Below are positions 15,934 through 24,575 of a stretch of 44,905 bases of DNA, piece by piece (the stretch's first letter is position 1; each line of letters begins with the position of its first letter). Location: contig CALGKJ010000045.1 in the NCBI GenBank assembly GCA_937930535.1, positions 1 through 44,905 of the forward strand, given 5' to 3'. The position numbers and the translations under genes were made by a program. The notes under the pieces were generated by a model that was not told the origin of the DNA, ran no database searches, and saw nothing but the letters and a program-made list of their open reading frames with translations. Source of the DNA: an uncultured Clostridia bacterium (GTDB lineage Bacteria > Bacillota > Clostridia > Lutisporales > Lutisporaceae).

Positions 15934-16774
15934 CAATCTCCAGTTTACTTATCCAGGGAACAGTGAAGAAACCATAAAAGGTCTAAACTTTACAATAAAT
16001 CAAGGCGAGATATTCGGATTTCTCGGGCCCTCTGGAGCTGGAAAAAGCACTACACAAAAGATAATGATAGGTATACTAAAAAGCTATGAAGGCAGTGTAA
16101 AGATAATGGGAAAGGAACTGCACAACACCAAATCAGAGTATTATGAAAAAATCGGTGTATCCTTTGAGCTGCCGAACCTTTATACAAAATTTACAGCCCT
16201 TGAAAACCTTAACTTTTTTAAATCACTATACTCTGGGGATACGGAAGACCCTCTTAAGCTGCTTGCTATGGTGGGGCTTGAAGATGCTAAAAATACCAGA
16301 GTTTCAGATTTTTCCAAAGGTATGAAGATGCGGCTTAACTTTTGCAGAGCACTGCTTAATAAGCCGGATATAATATTTTTGGACGAACCCACCTCAGGCT
16401 TGGATCCGGTTAACGCAAAAAAGATAAAAGACATAATAATGCAGAAAAAGTCGGAGGGAAAGACTATATTTTTGACCACTCATAATATGAATGTTGCAGA
16501 GGATTTATGTGATAGAGTTGCATTCATTGTAAACGGTGAGATAAACCTTATAGACTCACCAAGGCAGCTAAAAATAAATAAGGGGAAAAAAGTACTGAAG
16601 GTGGAGTACAATGAAAATGGAAATATCAAATCAAAGGAATTTGAGCTTAAGGGCATCGGCAGCACACAGGAGTTTTTGGATATATTGAAAAACAAGGAAA
16701 TAGAGACAGTGCATACGCTGGAAGCAACCTTGGAGGATATATTTATAGAAGTGACAGGAAGGAGTCTGTTATGA
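15920..16774 (+). CDS. ABC transporter ATPase subunit (exporter type)
   Basis: The product is 284 residues; ATG 15920 is preceded by AGGGGGAGCGG. Walker A is GPSGAGKST (36-44), the Walker B strand is IIFLDEPTSGLD, followed by a switch His in LTTHN. The signature reads FSKGMKMR, a known variant of LSGGQ in drug and lantibiotic exporters. The C-terminal ~70 residues form a small accessory domain. With two small permeases in overlapping genes, it makes an ABC-2-type exporter, like fluoroquinolone or bacteriocin-resistance exporters. The substrate is unknown. A TetR relic overlaps its start. Confidence 0.93.
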   Translation: MIEVNNLQFTYPGNSEETIKGLNFTINQGEIFGFLGPSGAGKSTTQKIMIGILKSYEGSVKIMGKELHNTKSEYYEKIGVSFELPNLYTKFTALENLNFFKSLYSGDTEDPLKLLAMVGLEDAKNTRVSDFSKGMKMRLNFCRALLNKPDIIFLDEPTSGLDPVNAKKIKDIIMQKKSEGKTIFLTTHNMNVAEDLCDRVAFIVNGEINLIDSPRQLKINKGKKVLKVEYNENGNIKSKEFELKGIGSTQEFLDILKNKEIETVHTLEATLEDIFIEVTGRSLL

Positions 16775-17478
16775 GGTTATGGTCAGCCGTTAAATATGAT
16801 ATAAGATTTCAGATACGTCATGGCTTCTACTATGCTTATGCCTTGGTAAGCTTGCTGTATATACTGCTTTTAAGGTTAATGCCTGCGGGCATAAAGGAAT
16901 ACACAGCCACCTTTATAATATTCAGCGATCCGTCAGCCCTTGGTTTCTTTTTTATAGGTGGAATCATACTTATGGAAAAAAGCCAGAATATATTCGAGAG
17001 CTTGTTTGTAACACCCTTTAGAGCTTGGGAATATCTGGTTTCCAAGCTTATATCCCTTACACTTTTAGCAGTTGTATCAAGCACCTTAATAGTGGCATTA
17101 TCAATAGGCTTTAAAATAAACTTTATTGCATTTATATCTGGTGTAGTATTAAGCTCTGTTTTTTTTACACTTCTGGGCTTTACACTGGCTTTTTTGGCGA
17201 AATCAATAAACCAGTATTTAATTTTATCAGTAGTATATGTTCCTGTGTTTATGCTTCCGCTTTTAGAGTTCTTTGACATATATAAAAACCCTATATTCAG
17301 TATATTACCAGCAAAACCATCCCTTGTTCTTATTAAGGGAGCTTTTAGTGCCTTGACGGGGATTGATTATTTCTATTCTATTTCTGTGCTGATATTATGG
17401 ATATGTATTGCATATATATGGGCAGAAAGCTGGTTTAGAAAATATGTTATTCTCAGAATAGGGGGTGGAGGAAAATGA
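16771..17478 (+). CDS. ABC-2 type transporter permease
   Basis: The product is 235 residues with six likely membrane helices, beginning after a short amphipathic N-terminus (SAVKYDIRFQIRHGFYY). Its start overlaps the ATPase stop in ATGA, and its own stop overlaps the next start, so the three are translationally coupled. The sequence (EKSQNIFESLFVTPFRAWEY) matches the conserved loop of ABC-2 permeases that docks to the ATPase. No ligand clue is visible. Confidence 0.88.
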   Translation: MRLWSAVKYDIRFQIRHGFYYAYALVSLLYILLLRLMPAGIKEYTATFIIFSDPSALGFFFIGGIILMEKSQNIFESLFVTPFRAWEYLVSKLISLTLLAVVSSTLIVALSIGFKINFIAFISGVVLSSVFFTLLGFTLAFLAKSINQYLILSVVYVPVFMLPLLEFFDIYKNPIFSILPAKPSLVLIKGAFSALTGIDYFYSISVLILWICIAYIWAESWFRKYVILRIGGGGK

Positions 17479-18200
17479 GAAGAGTTAAAGCATTGCTGTT
17501 AGGTGATCTAAAAAACATCAGCAGAGATCCGATTTTACTTGTATCAATAATAGCTCCCCTTTTAACTGCCATTGTCATGAGATTAGGTCTGCCCTTTGCA
17601 GCAGAAATGCTTTGGCAGAAGCTGCAATTTGATTTAACCCCATATTATAATCTGATAATCAGCATAATGCTTCTTATATGCCCATTTATGCTGGGAATGC
17701 TGGCAGGCTTTATAATACTGGATGAGAGGGACGAAAATATACTGATGTTCTTTACAGTAACTCCTTTGACCAAGACTGGCTATTTGGCATATAGAATGTT
17801 AAGTCCCATAATATGCTGTTTTATAATGTCCTTTGTAATGGTATATATAATTGGATTAGTAAGCATAGATTTTACAAGGCTTTTAGCTGTAGCTATAGTT
17901 GCTTCCTTGGAAGCACCCATGGTAGCACTCTTTATGGGAGCCTTTGCAGCCAACAAGGTGGAGGGTCTTGCTTTTTCCAAGGCGTTGGGGATTTTGTTTA
18001 TTGCACCTGCGGTTGGGTATTTTGTAAAATCCGGCTGGCAGCTATTAGCTGGAATAGCACCAACCTACTGGGTTTCCAAGGTATTTATTTATGGGATACA
18101 GGGCAGCAGCTTGTATTGGGTTTATGCAATAGTCGGGGTGCTGGTACATTTGTTGTTTATGTATGCTTTGTATAGGAAATTTGAAAATAAGGCTTTATGA
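17475..18200 (+). CDS. ABC-2 type transporter permease
   Basis: The product is 241 residues, six likely membrane helices, overlapping the previous gene by 4 bp. The cytosolic DERDENILMFFTVTPLTKTG stretch is the same ATPase-docking loop as in its partner, showing the two permeases are paralogues that form a heterodimeric channel. A strong terminator lies right after the stop and ends the operon. Confidence 0.88.
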   Translation: MRRVKALLLGDLKNISRDPILLVSIIAPLLTAIVMRLGLPFAAEMLWQKLQFDLTPYYNLIISIMLLICPFMLGMLAGFIILDERDENILMFFTVTPLTKTGYLAYRMLSPIICCFIMSFVMVYIIGLVSIDFTRLLAVAIVASLEAPMVALFMGAFAANKVEGLAFSKALGILFIAPAVGYFVKSGWQLLAGIAPTYWVSKVFIYGIQGSSLYWVYAIVGVLVHLLFMYALYRKFENKAL

Positions 18201-18201
18201 T

Positions 18202-18238
18202 AAAGGAGAATCTATATGAGGATTCTCCTTTGGTTTTT
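18202..18238 (+). terminator. Intrinsic terminator of the ABC exporter operon
   Basis: AAAGGAGAATC (18202-18212) pairs perfectly with GATTCTCCTTT (18221-18231), followed by GGTTTTTT. Confidence 0.95.
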
Positions 18239-18376
18239 TATACAACAAGACTTTACTTGCAATACATTGATTAATACTATATTTTGATATAATATTAACT
18301 TAATGAATGGAAATAATGGGAGATAGTTAATAAGATATCCCAATATAACAAACTAAGCTGTCATAGGGGTGATAAA

Positions 18377-19063
18377 ATGGATACCAAAGCAAAGGTATTA
18401 GTAGTAGATGATGATTATAATATAGCTGACCTTATACGGATGTATCTTGAAAAGGAACAATACGAAATAAAGGTCGCTTATGGTGGTAAGTCTGCTCTGG
18501 ATATATACTATTCATGGACACCTGACCTTATATTGCTGGACTTGATGCTTCCCGAAATAGATGGATGGGAGGTATGCAAGCAAATCAGAAAAACCAGCAG
18601 TATTCCGATTATTATGCTTACTGCCAGAGGTGAAACCTTTGACAAGGTGCTGGGCTTGGAGCTTGGAGCTGATGACTATATGGTCAAGCCCTTTGAGCCA
18701 AAGGAGCTGCTTGCAAGAGTAAAGGCAGTACTAAGAAGAACCATGAAAATAGATCAGATAAAAGAGGAAGTAGTTTATCCAAATCTGACCATAAATAAAA
18801 GTAATTATAGCATAATATACAAAGAAAGCAAAATGGAGATACCTCCTAAGGAGCTGGAGCTTTTATTTTATTTAGCCACTCATCCCAATCAGGTATTTAC
18901 CAGAGAACAGTTGCTCGAAAAAATATGGGGCTATGACTTTATGGGAGACTCAAGAACAGTTGATGTGCATATAAAAAGGCTGAGAGAAAAATTCAATGAT
19001 CAGCAGAAACGTTGGGAAATCAAAACTGTCTGGGGTGTAGGCTATAAGTTTGAGGTGAGATAA
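18377..19063 (+). CDS. OmpR-family response regulator
   Basis: The product is 228 residues; ATG 18377 follows AGGGGTG. The receiver has the acidic pocket (VDDDY, residues 10-14), phospho-acceptor Asp55 in LLDLMLPEIDGW, the Thr of MLTARGE and the Lys of VKPFEPKEL. The C-terminal winged helix has the OmpR/PhoB pattern (PPKELELLFYLATHPNQVFT, then SRTVDVHIKRLREK). It is a DNA-binding output partner of the histidine kinase that overlaps its stop. It follows an ABC exporter operon after a terminator, a frequent arrangement for envelope-stress or antibiotic sensing; the HtrA-like gene downstream would fit such a regulon. The target is inferred only. Confidence 0.94.
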   Translation: MDTKAKVLVVDDDYNIADLIRMYLEKEQYEIKVAYGGKSALDIYYSWTPDLILLDLMLPEIDGWEVCKQIRKTSSIPIIMLTARGETFDKVLGLELGADDYMVKPFEPKELLARVKAVLRRTMKIDQIKEEVVYPNLTINKSNYSIIYKESKMEIPPKELELLFYLATHPNQVFTREQLLEKIWGYDFMGDSRTVDVHIKRLREKFNDQQKRWEIKTVWGVGYKFEVR

Positions 19064-20487
19064 TGAAGCAATACAAACCAAATAAGACGTTATTCAGCAA
19101 GCTGCTTACAACTTACGGAATAACAATAATCATAAGCTTTACAATATTGGCAGTACTGCTTATGAATATTTTTGACAGATATTTTATAGGAAGCAAGCAG
19201 GAGCTTTTAATAGAACAGGCTGAGAAGATATCCCATGAAATATCCATGTCATATTTTGTTGGCGTAATGGATTGGCAGCGTTTGATTGAGGATGTAAAGC
19301 TGTTGGATAAATTTTTAGATGCCAGGATATGGCTTATTGATGAAAACGGAACGGTACTGATGGCATCAGGGGCAGACAGAACCGCAAACTTAAACCAGAC
19401 TATAGACAGAAAGCGGCTTAGTACACTATACAGAGGCTATTATATAAATGAAAGAGGAAATTTCGGAGGAAGGCTTAGGGAACATTCTTTAACTATTGGC
19501 TATCCTATATTTTATGGTGACTCCTTTAAGGGAGGGGTACTTATACATGCCTCCTTGCCAGAGCTTAAAAAGACTTTGAGAAATCTATATGCTACAACTG
19601 CCATTGTTGTACTCCTATCAATGTTTTTCGCTTATATAGGCTTATATTTTCATATAAAGAGAATATCCAATCCTATTAAGGAGATAAGTGAAGCCGCTAA
19701 AAGGATAGCTTCAGGAGAGTTTCAGAAAAGACTGGAGATAGATACCAATGACGAAATAGAGGAGTTAAGCAGAAGCTTTAACCATATGGCAGAGTCTCTG
19801 GAAAAAATCGAGGAAAACAGGGCAAACCTTATAGCTAATATATCCCATGACTTGAGAACACCAATGACCTCTATTATCGGATTTATTGAAGGAATTTTAG
19901 ATGGAACAATACCACAGCAAAGCCATAATAAGTATCTGAACATAGCACTTGGAGAAAGCAGACGGCTGGTAAAGATAACAAATGACATAATGGAGCTAAG
20001 CAATATGCAGCAGGGGGTTATATCTGTTAATAAAGGCGATTTTGATTTAAGTGAGACTATCAGAAGAAAACTGCTGTCCTTTGAAAAAAAGATAACAGAG
20101 AAGGAATTGGAAGTTTCTTTGATACTGGAAAATGAAAAAAATATTGTAAGCTCAGACCAGACCTTGATTGATAGAATACTATTAAATCTGTTGGATAACG
20201 CTGTGAAATTTACACCGCTAGGGGGAGAAATACTGATAAAGACCTATGATGATGCTGATAAAACCTTGGTGGAGATTGTAAATATGGGAGTATCTATAAA
20301 TCAGGAGGAGCTGAAAAAAATCTGGGATAGATTTCATAAAGGAGATGCCTCAAGAGGAAGACACCGAAGCGGCTTTGGACTGGGGCTGGCAATAGTAAAG
20401 GAAATAATACACCTTTTGGATGAAGAAATCAGAGTAGACAGCGGAAAGGATTTTGTGAAATTTGTTTTTACAATAACAAAAAAATAA
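19063..20487 (+). CDS. Sensor histidine kinase with HAMP domain
   Basis: The product is 474 residues; its ATG shares one base with the regulator stop (TAATG). It has a membrane helix near residues 13-33, an extracellular region of ~130 residues, a second helix (ATTAIVVLLSMFFAYIGLYF), HAMP (ISNPIKEISEAAKRIASGEF), a DHp helix with phospho-acceptor His262 in NISHDLRTPMTSI, and an ATPase domain with N box (LLNLLDNAVKFT), and a glycine-rich lid (GFGLGLAIVKEI). All kinase boxes look intact. The sensor region has no recognised named domain. It should phosphorylate the regulator at 18377. Confidence 0.94.
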   Translation: MKQYKPNKTLFSKLLTTYGITIIISFTILAVLLMNIFDRYFIGSKQELLIEQAEKISHEISMSYFVGVMDWQRLIEDVKLLDKFLDARIWLIDENGTVLMASGADRTANLNQTIDRKRLSTLYRGYYINERGNFGGRLREHSLTIGYPIFYGDSFKGGVLIHASLPELKKTLRNLYATTAIVVLLSMFFAYIGLYFHIKRISNPIKEISEAAKRIASGEFQKRLEIDTNDEIEELSRSFNHMAESLEKIEENRANLIANISHDLRTPMTSIIGFIEGILDGTIPQQSHNKYLNIALGESRRLVKITNDIMELSNMQQGVISVNKGDFDLSETIRRKLLSFEKKITEKELEVSLILENEKNIVSSDQTLIDRILLNLLDNAVKFTPLGGEILIKTYDDADKTLVEIVNMGVSINQEELKKIWDRFHKGDASRGRHRSGFGLGLAIVKEIIHLLDEEIRVDSGKDFVKFVFTITKK

Positions 20488-20715
20488 ATTATAGCCTTTA
20501 TTAGTGATTCAATAACGTTAGTCAAAAATTTTCTATATAGAAAGCGATAATGTTTTTACGTTCAAGTACTATAAACGTGGGAGTGTAATAAATTAGGCTG
20601 ATAGGATATTTATATAGATTATAGAGTGCAACGTACTTTCGACTAATTTAATTTTCTATACCTATTGTATTTAGGATTATAATTACTATTAATTATATAC
20701 TTTAAGGAGGTATTA

Positions 20716-21036
20716 ATGAGAATAACAAAAAATACTTTAATTATAATAATAGCATTTTTTATTTCAGGTACAATTTTTTATTCGTTTAGTACCGATTTAG
20801 TAACATCAATTTTGGGTAGTACAGTAAATACAATTGCTGCATATATTATTTTTAATATGTTTAATGTTAGAAAAACATATTTACAAATTCTCGTAATAAT
20901 AATTGGCGGAGTTGCAGCTTCAATCTCTCACCAAATAGTATATGAAAATCTCACATTACTCGGAGTAATATTTTATTTCATTGTAATAATGGGGTTATAT
21001 ATATACACAAAGAGAAAAGTAGAAGTTCAGAAATGA
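20716..21036 (+). CDS. Small integral membrane protein, 106 aa
   Basis: Not recognised. ATG 20716 lies 7 bases after AAGGAGG. Nearly the whole protein is membrane-embedded, with four hydrophobic segments starting at TLIIIIAFFISGTIFY, LGSTVNTIAAYIIFNMF, LQILVIIIGGVAASI and LTLLGVIFYFIVIMGLYIY, and a basic tail (TKRKVEVQK). It is monocistronic, with a 230-bp upstream gap that is AT-rich and has only weak promoter-like boxes. Base composition is even more AT-rich than its neighbours, which could reflect later acquisition. Confidence 0.7.
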   Translation: MRITKNTLIIIIAFFISGTIFYSFSTDLVTSILGSTVNTIAAYIIFNMFNVRKTYLQILVIIIGGVAASISHQIVYENLTLLGVIFYFIVIMGLYIYTKRKVEVQK

Positions 21037-21107
21037 TTGAATAGCTGAATGTATGATATAAAATAACTTTTTAATTATAACTATAATGTTTACAAATTGT
21101 TCATATT

Positions 21108-21180
21108 TTGTTCAAAATATCGGGTTATATTATAAATATACAAACGGTAATAAACAAATCCAAGCTGTGAAATACCGTTT
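21108..21180 (+). promoter_or_regulatory. htrA-like gene promoter and inverted repeat
   Basis: TTGTTC (21108-21113) and TATAAA (21131-21136) are 17 bp apart. Just after the expected start point, AAACGGTA (21142-21149) and TACCGTTT (21173-21180) form a perfect 8-bp inverted repeat, an operator or leader hairpin. Confidence 0.6.
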
Positions 21181-21232
21181 ATACTTCAAAAGTAATGTAT
21201 TTTTATAAAATAAACAGAAGGAGGAACTAAAT

Positions 21233-22537
21233 ATGGACAATTTTTTTAACGAAAACAAGGAAAGAGAAGAAAACGAAATGGATAAGACACAAAACCAGCC
21301 AATAATAATGAATGAAATCCAAGAGGAACATCAGCAAGCTGATGAATACACTTATCAATCTAATAAATATGAGACTGCACAGGAGAGTACCGCTGATGAA
21401 AACAACAAGCCAGGCTTTTACAGAGAAGTTATTGAAAAAAAAACCAAAACCTCAAAGCTGCTAATAGCATCGGTGCTTTCGGCGGGACTTATGCTGGGAA
21501 CAATAGTAGGATATACCGTAGATAATTATTTTCTTGCTAACTATAAGTCTTCCAGAGAAACTAGCGGCATACTAACTCAAACAAATATTACCAGCAATAC
21601 TCCACCTCAATACCTGCTGGCACAAGGAACAGTCTCTATTGAGTGGATAGCTGAAAAGGTATCTCCAGCGGTGGTATCCATTCAAACCAAGGCGGTAGTT
21701 AATGACTTTTTCTTTGGAAGCTTTGAAAACGAAGGAATAGGATCCGGTGTTATAATAAGCAGTGAAGGGCTTATAGTTACCAATAACCATGTAATAAGCA
21801 ATGCCAATGACATAAAGGTAATACTAAGTGATGGCAGAAAGTTTGATGCAAGACTGGTAAATAGAGATGCAGAGTATGATCTTGCAATACTGAAAATAGA
21901 AGGAAAGAATCTTCCATATGCCGAATTTGCTGACTCATCAACTCTCAAGGTGGGACAATTGGCAGTAGCAATAGGAAACCCATTGGGGCAGGAATATGCA
22001 GGGACTGTAACTGCTGGTATAATAAGCGGACTTGATAGAGAATTTAAAAATCAAGGCAAAACACTAAAGCTCATACAAACAGATGCAGCGATAAATCCGG
22101 GTAACAGCGGTGGTGCACTGGTTAACACAGAAGGAAAGGTAATAGGTATTAATACCCTTAAGGTAGCAGAAACAAAGGTTGAGGGAATGGGCTTTGCGAT
22201 ACCATCAAGTGAAGTAAAGACAATAATAGATGAGCTTATAAATAGACCATTGATGGGAATAGAAGGCAGAACCATTACTAAGGAAGAATCAGAAAGATAC
22301 AGTGTACCACAAGGGGTATATATATCTAGGGTGACTCCCTTCGGTGGAGCAGATAGAGCAGGTATAAAAGCAGGCGATATAATAACAGCAATAGATGGGA
22401 AAAAAATCACTACTATAGAAGAATTAGTAGAAACAGTTAAGAAGCATAAGGCTGAAGATATAATAGAAGTAGAGTTATTAAATCAATTAAACAGAAAATC
22501 AACAGTTAAAGTTAAATTATCCAACAATGCAGAGTAA
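21233..22537 (+). CDS. HtrA/DegP-like membrane-anchored serine protease with PDZ domain
   Basis: The product is 434 residues; ATG 21233 follows AAGGAGGAAC. HtrA proteases degrade misfolded envelope proteins. A ~75-residue cytoplasmic Gln/Glu-rich tail precedes one membrane helix (LLIASVLSAGLMLGTIVGYT). The protease domain has His186 (TNNHVIS), Asp216 (EYDLAIL) and Ser292 (NPGNSGGALV), the complete triad. One PDZ domain closes the protein (GVYISRVTPFGGADRAGIKA). Two-component control is common for this family; a kinase/regulator pair sits 750 bp upstream. The promoter carries an inverted repeat. A very strong terminator follows. Confidence 0.94.
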   Translation: MDNFFNENKEREENEMDKTQNQPIIMNEIQEEHQQADEYTYQSNKYETAQESTADENNKPGFYREVIEKKTKTSKLLIASVLSAGLMLGTIVGYTVDNYFLANYKSSRETSGILTQTNITSNTPPQYLLAQGTVSIEWIAEKVSPAVVSIQTKAVVNDFFFGSFENEGIGSGVIISSEGLIVTNNHVISNANDIKVILSDGRKFDARLVNRDAEYDLAILKIEGKNLPYAEFADSSTLKVGQLAVAIGNPLGQEYAGTVTAGIISGLDREFKNQGKTLKLIQTDAAINPGNSGGALVNTEGKVIGINTLKVAETKVEGMGFAIPSSEVKTIIDELINRPLMGIEGRTITKEESERYSVPQGVYISRVTPFGGADRAGIKAGDIITAIDGKKITTIEELVETVKKHKAEDIIEVELLNQLNRKSTVKVKLSNNAE

Positions 22538-22565
22538 CATCTGCTTGATGTATAGATATCCCCTC

Positions 22566-22613
22566 AAAGATGATTGGCACAGCATTAAAAAAGCATGTGC
22601 CAATCATCTTTTT
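22566..22613 (+). terminator. Intrinsic terminator after the HtrA-like gene
   Basis: AAAGATGATTGGCACA (22566-22581) pairs perfectly with TGTGCCAATCATCTTT (22596-22611), followed by TTC. The 16-bp stem is among the strongest in the window. Confidence 0.95.
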
Positions 22614-22627
22614 CTTGGAGATATATG

Positions 22628-22654
22628 GCAACGTATGTTCGGTAGTGGTATAAT
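22628..22654 (+). promoter_or_regulatory. LexA-like SOS box and -10 of the dinB-type gene
   Basis: GCAACGTATGTTCG (22628-22641) matches the Gram-positive SOS consensus CGAAC-N4-GTTCG at all but the first two bases. It lies just ahead of TATAAT (22649-22654) and would cover the -35 region. LexA repression of this Y-family polymerase is therefore likely. Confidence 0.6.
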
Positions 22655-22747
22655 ATAGATTAGCAACTCCAAAACTCAAGATACTTTTCGTTAAGAGCTG
22701 CTAATCTCTTTGTGAGAAAAAAGCTGTAAATAGTTAGGGTGATAAAC

Positions 22748-23956
22748 GTGAGAAGAACCATATTCCTTGTGGATATGAATGCATTTTATATAAGCTGCGA
22801 AATGGCAAAAAACCCCGAGCTTAAGGGCAAGCCTGCTGCTGTGGCAGGAGACCCTGAGTATCGATCGGGTATAATACTTGCCGCCAATTATGAAGCTAGA
22901 AAATACAAGATCAAAACCACTATGGTTATACATGAAGCAAAGAAGCTGTGTCCTCAGCTTATATTAGTACCGCCAAATGGAAAGCTGTATTCTGACAATT
23001 CAAAAGAGGTTATGAAAATATTAGGCAGATATACTCCTGTAATACAGCAAAACAGTATAGATGAAGCCTGGATGGACTTGACCGGCTGTGAAAAGCTGTT
23101 TGGCAAGCCAAGGGAAATCGCACAAAGCATAATGGACACTATTATAAAGGAGCTGGATCTTTGGTGCTCCATAGGAATATCAGAAAATAAATTTCTTGCA
23201 AAAATGGCATCAGAGCTGAAAAAACCCCTTGGTATCTCGGAGCTTTGGAAGTCAGAAATAGATCAGAAGCTTTGGAAGCTGCCTGTACGGGATATGTACG
23301 GCATAGGAGCGCAGACAGAGAAAAGACTTCAAAAGCTGGCCATGTATACAATAGGAGATATAGCAAAATGTAAGGTGGAGGTACTCAAAAAGGTTTTCGG
23401 CAAGTATGGTGATGAGCTTTACAGATTAGCAAATGGAATAGACAACTCAGCAGTAGATGAAAACCCCCTGAGAGGCAGTAAATCCATGAGCCGCTCCATA
23501 ACCTTATCAAAGGATTCTACAAATATCGAATATGCTAAGAATGTATTACTTAAATTAGCAGAAGAAATAGGTACAGAAGCGAGAAAAAGCGACAGCAAAG
23601 GCAAAACAGTTTCTATAGCTATAAAATATAGTGATTTTAACTCTATTACACGACAGCAGACTATTAAACCTACATACCTTACAAAGGAAATTTTTGAAGC
23701 AGGCGTGGAGCTGCTTGAGCGCAACTGGAGTATCCACAAGCCCGTTCGCTTGCTTGGCATAGGCTTAAGCGGCTTTGAGGAAGAAAGCGTAGAGCAGCTA
23801 TCTATATTTGACCTGCCTCAGGCAGAGGATTTGAGCACCGCCAGTCAAAGAGAGGAAAAGCTTGAAAGGGCAATGGATGTTATCAGGGAAAAATTCGGTG
23901 CGGACAAAATAAAGAGAGCTAGGGTACTGGATACAAATAGCACTTTAAAACAATAG
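22748..23956 (+). CDS. dinB: Y-family DNA polymerase (Pol IV/UmuC type)
   Basis: The product is 402 residues. GTG 22748 is preferred: TTAGGG (22734-22739) gives normal spacing, whereas GTG 22739 overlaps it. These polymerases copy past DNA lesions. The palm carries Asp9 in FLVDMNAFY (with the steric-gate aromatic after it) and Asp105-Glu106 in SIDEAW, the metal ligands. The helix-hairpin-helix region (DMYGIGAQTEKRLQKL) and little-finger domain are present. There is no clear C-terminal clamp-binding motif, although QLSIFDLPQ near the end is an excellent match to the QLxLF-type beta-clamp peptide. The SOS-like box upstream supports damage-inducible expression. Confidence 0.9.
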   Translation: MRRTIFLVDMNAFYISCEMAKNPELKGKPAAVAGDPEYRSGIILAANYEARKYKIKTTMVIHEAKKLCPQLILVPPNGKLYSDNSKEVMKILGRYTPVIQQNSIDEAWMDLTGCEKLFGKPREIAQSIMDTIIKELDLWCSIGISENKFLAKMASELKKPLGISELWKSEIDQKLWKLPVRDMYGIGAQTEKRLQKLAMYTIGDIAKCKVEVLKKVFGKYGDELYRLANGIDNSAVDENPLRGSKSMSRSITLSKDSTNIEYAKNVLLKLAEEIGTEARKSDSKGKTVSIAIKYSDFNSITRQQTIKPTYLTKEIFEAGVELLERNWSIHKPVRLLGIGLSGFEEESVEQLSIFDLPQAEDLSTASQREEKLERAMDVIREKFGADKIKRARVLDTNSTLKQ

Positions 23957-23987
23957 GAATGTTTTTTGTAAAAAATTTTAAATAATA

Positions 23988-24024
23988 AAAATTCGATATA
24001 CTTTCCCTGTATATCGAATTTTTT
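23988..24024. terminator. Bidirectional terminator between convergent genes
   Basis: AAAATTCGATATA (23988-24000) pairs with TATATCGAATTTT (24010-24022), flanked by A and T runs. It serves both the polymerase gene (+) and the DUF1904 gene (-). Confidence 0.9.
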
Positions 24025-24027
24025 CAG

Positions 24028-24354
24028 TTAGAAATGAGTGCCATTTTCATAGTAGTTATTTTTCAAGAGAGGTATAAAGTATACATCTACATTTTTATAG
24101 CTTTCTGTTTGTACGTATCTGGTAATAATACTAGCTGTCTTATCCTGCAGCTCCTGTCCCCTGTCAAACCAAGACACCTCAATCATAGGAAAGCCTGAAT
24201 CCCTAGAACCATCCTTGATATATACAGCTTCCACGTACTCTATAGTGAAATATTCTCTTGGAACCTGTAAAAGTGCTTGAAGCTCATCAACCATAGGCTT
24301 GCTTATAAAAAGAATATGGTTAAGCTCTGCACCTTTTATTTTTATCTGCGGCAT
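24028..24354 (-). CDS. DUF1904 family protein
   Basis: The product is 108 residues, read on the minus strand with a GGAGG site just upstream of its ATG. It matches the DUF1904 pattern: an N-terminal strand (MPQIKIKGAE), then PREYFTIEYVEAVYI, the signature EVSWFDRGQELQDKTASIITRYV and a final strand. The family resembles the tautomerase/MIF-like fold in length and layout, but lacks a proven activity. No signal peptide. It is monocistronic. The function is unknown. Confidence 0.75.
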   Translation of the reverse strand: MPQIKIKGAELNHILFISKPMVDELQALLQVPREYFTIEYVEAVYIKDGSRDSGFPMIEVSWFDRGQELQDKTASIITRYVQTESYKNVDVYFIPLLKNNYYENGTHF

Positions 24355-24504
24355 AAATCCACCTCCAAGTATATTTTATTATTCCTACACTTCTTTTGTA
24401 AAGTGTTTAGTGATAGCTGAGAATCATTTCTTACAGTTAGTTTCAAATTGTGAACTAAAATACATTTATTTTTCACTTTCAGCATACTGAATTTTCAGAA
24501 AATA

Positions 24505-24533
24505 TTAACATGTTGAACTTATAATGGTATTAT
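24505..24533 (+). promoter_or_regulatory. Promoter of the moxR operon
   Basis: TTAACA (24505-24510) and TATTAT (24528-24533) with a 17-bp spacer, about 40 bp before the moxR ATG. Confidence 0.5.
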
Positions 24534-24575
24534 AGTAAAGTCGAAATATAAAGGTACATAAAGGAGAGAAGCTAT

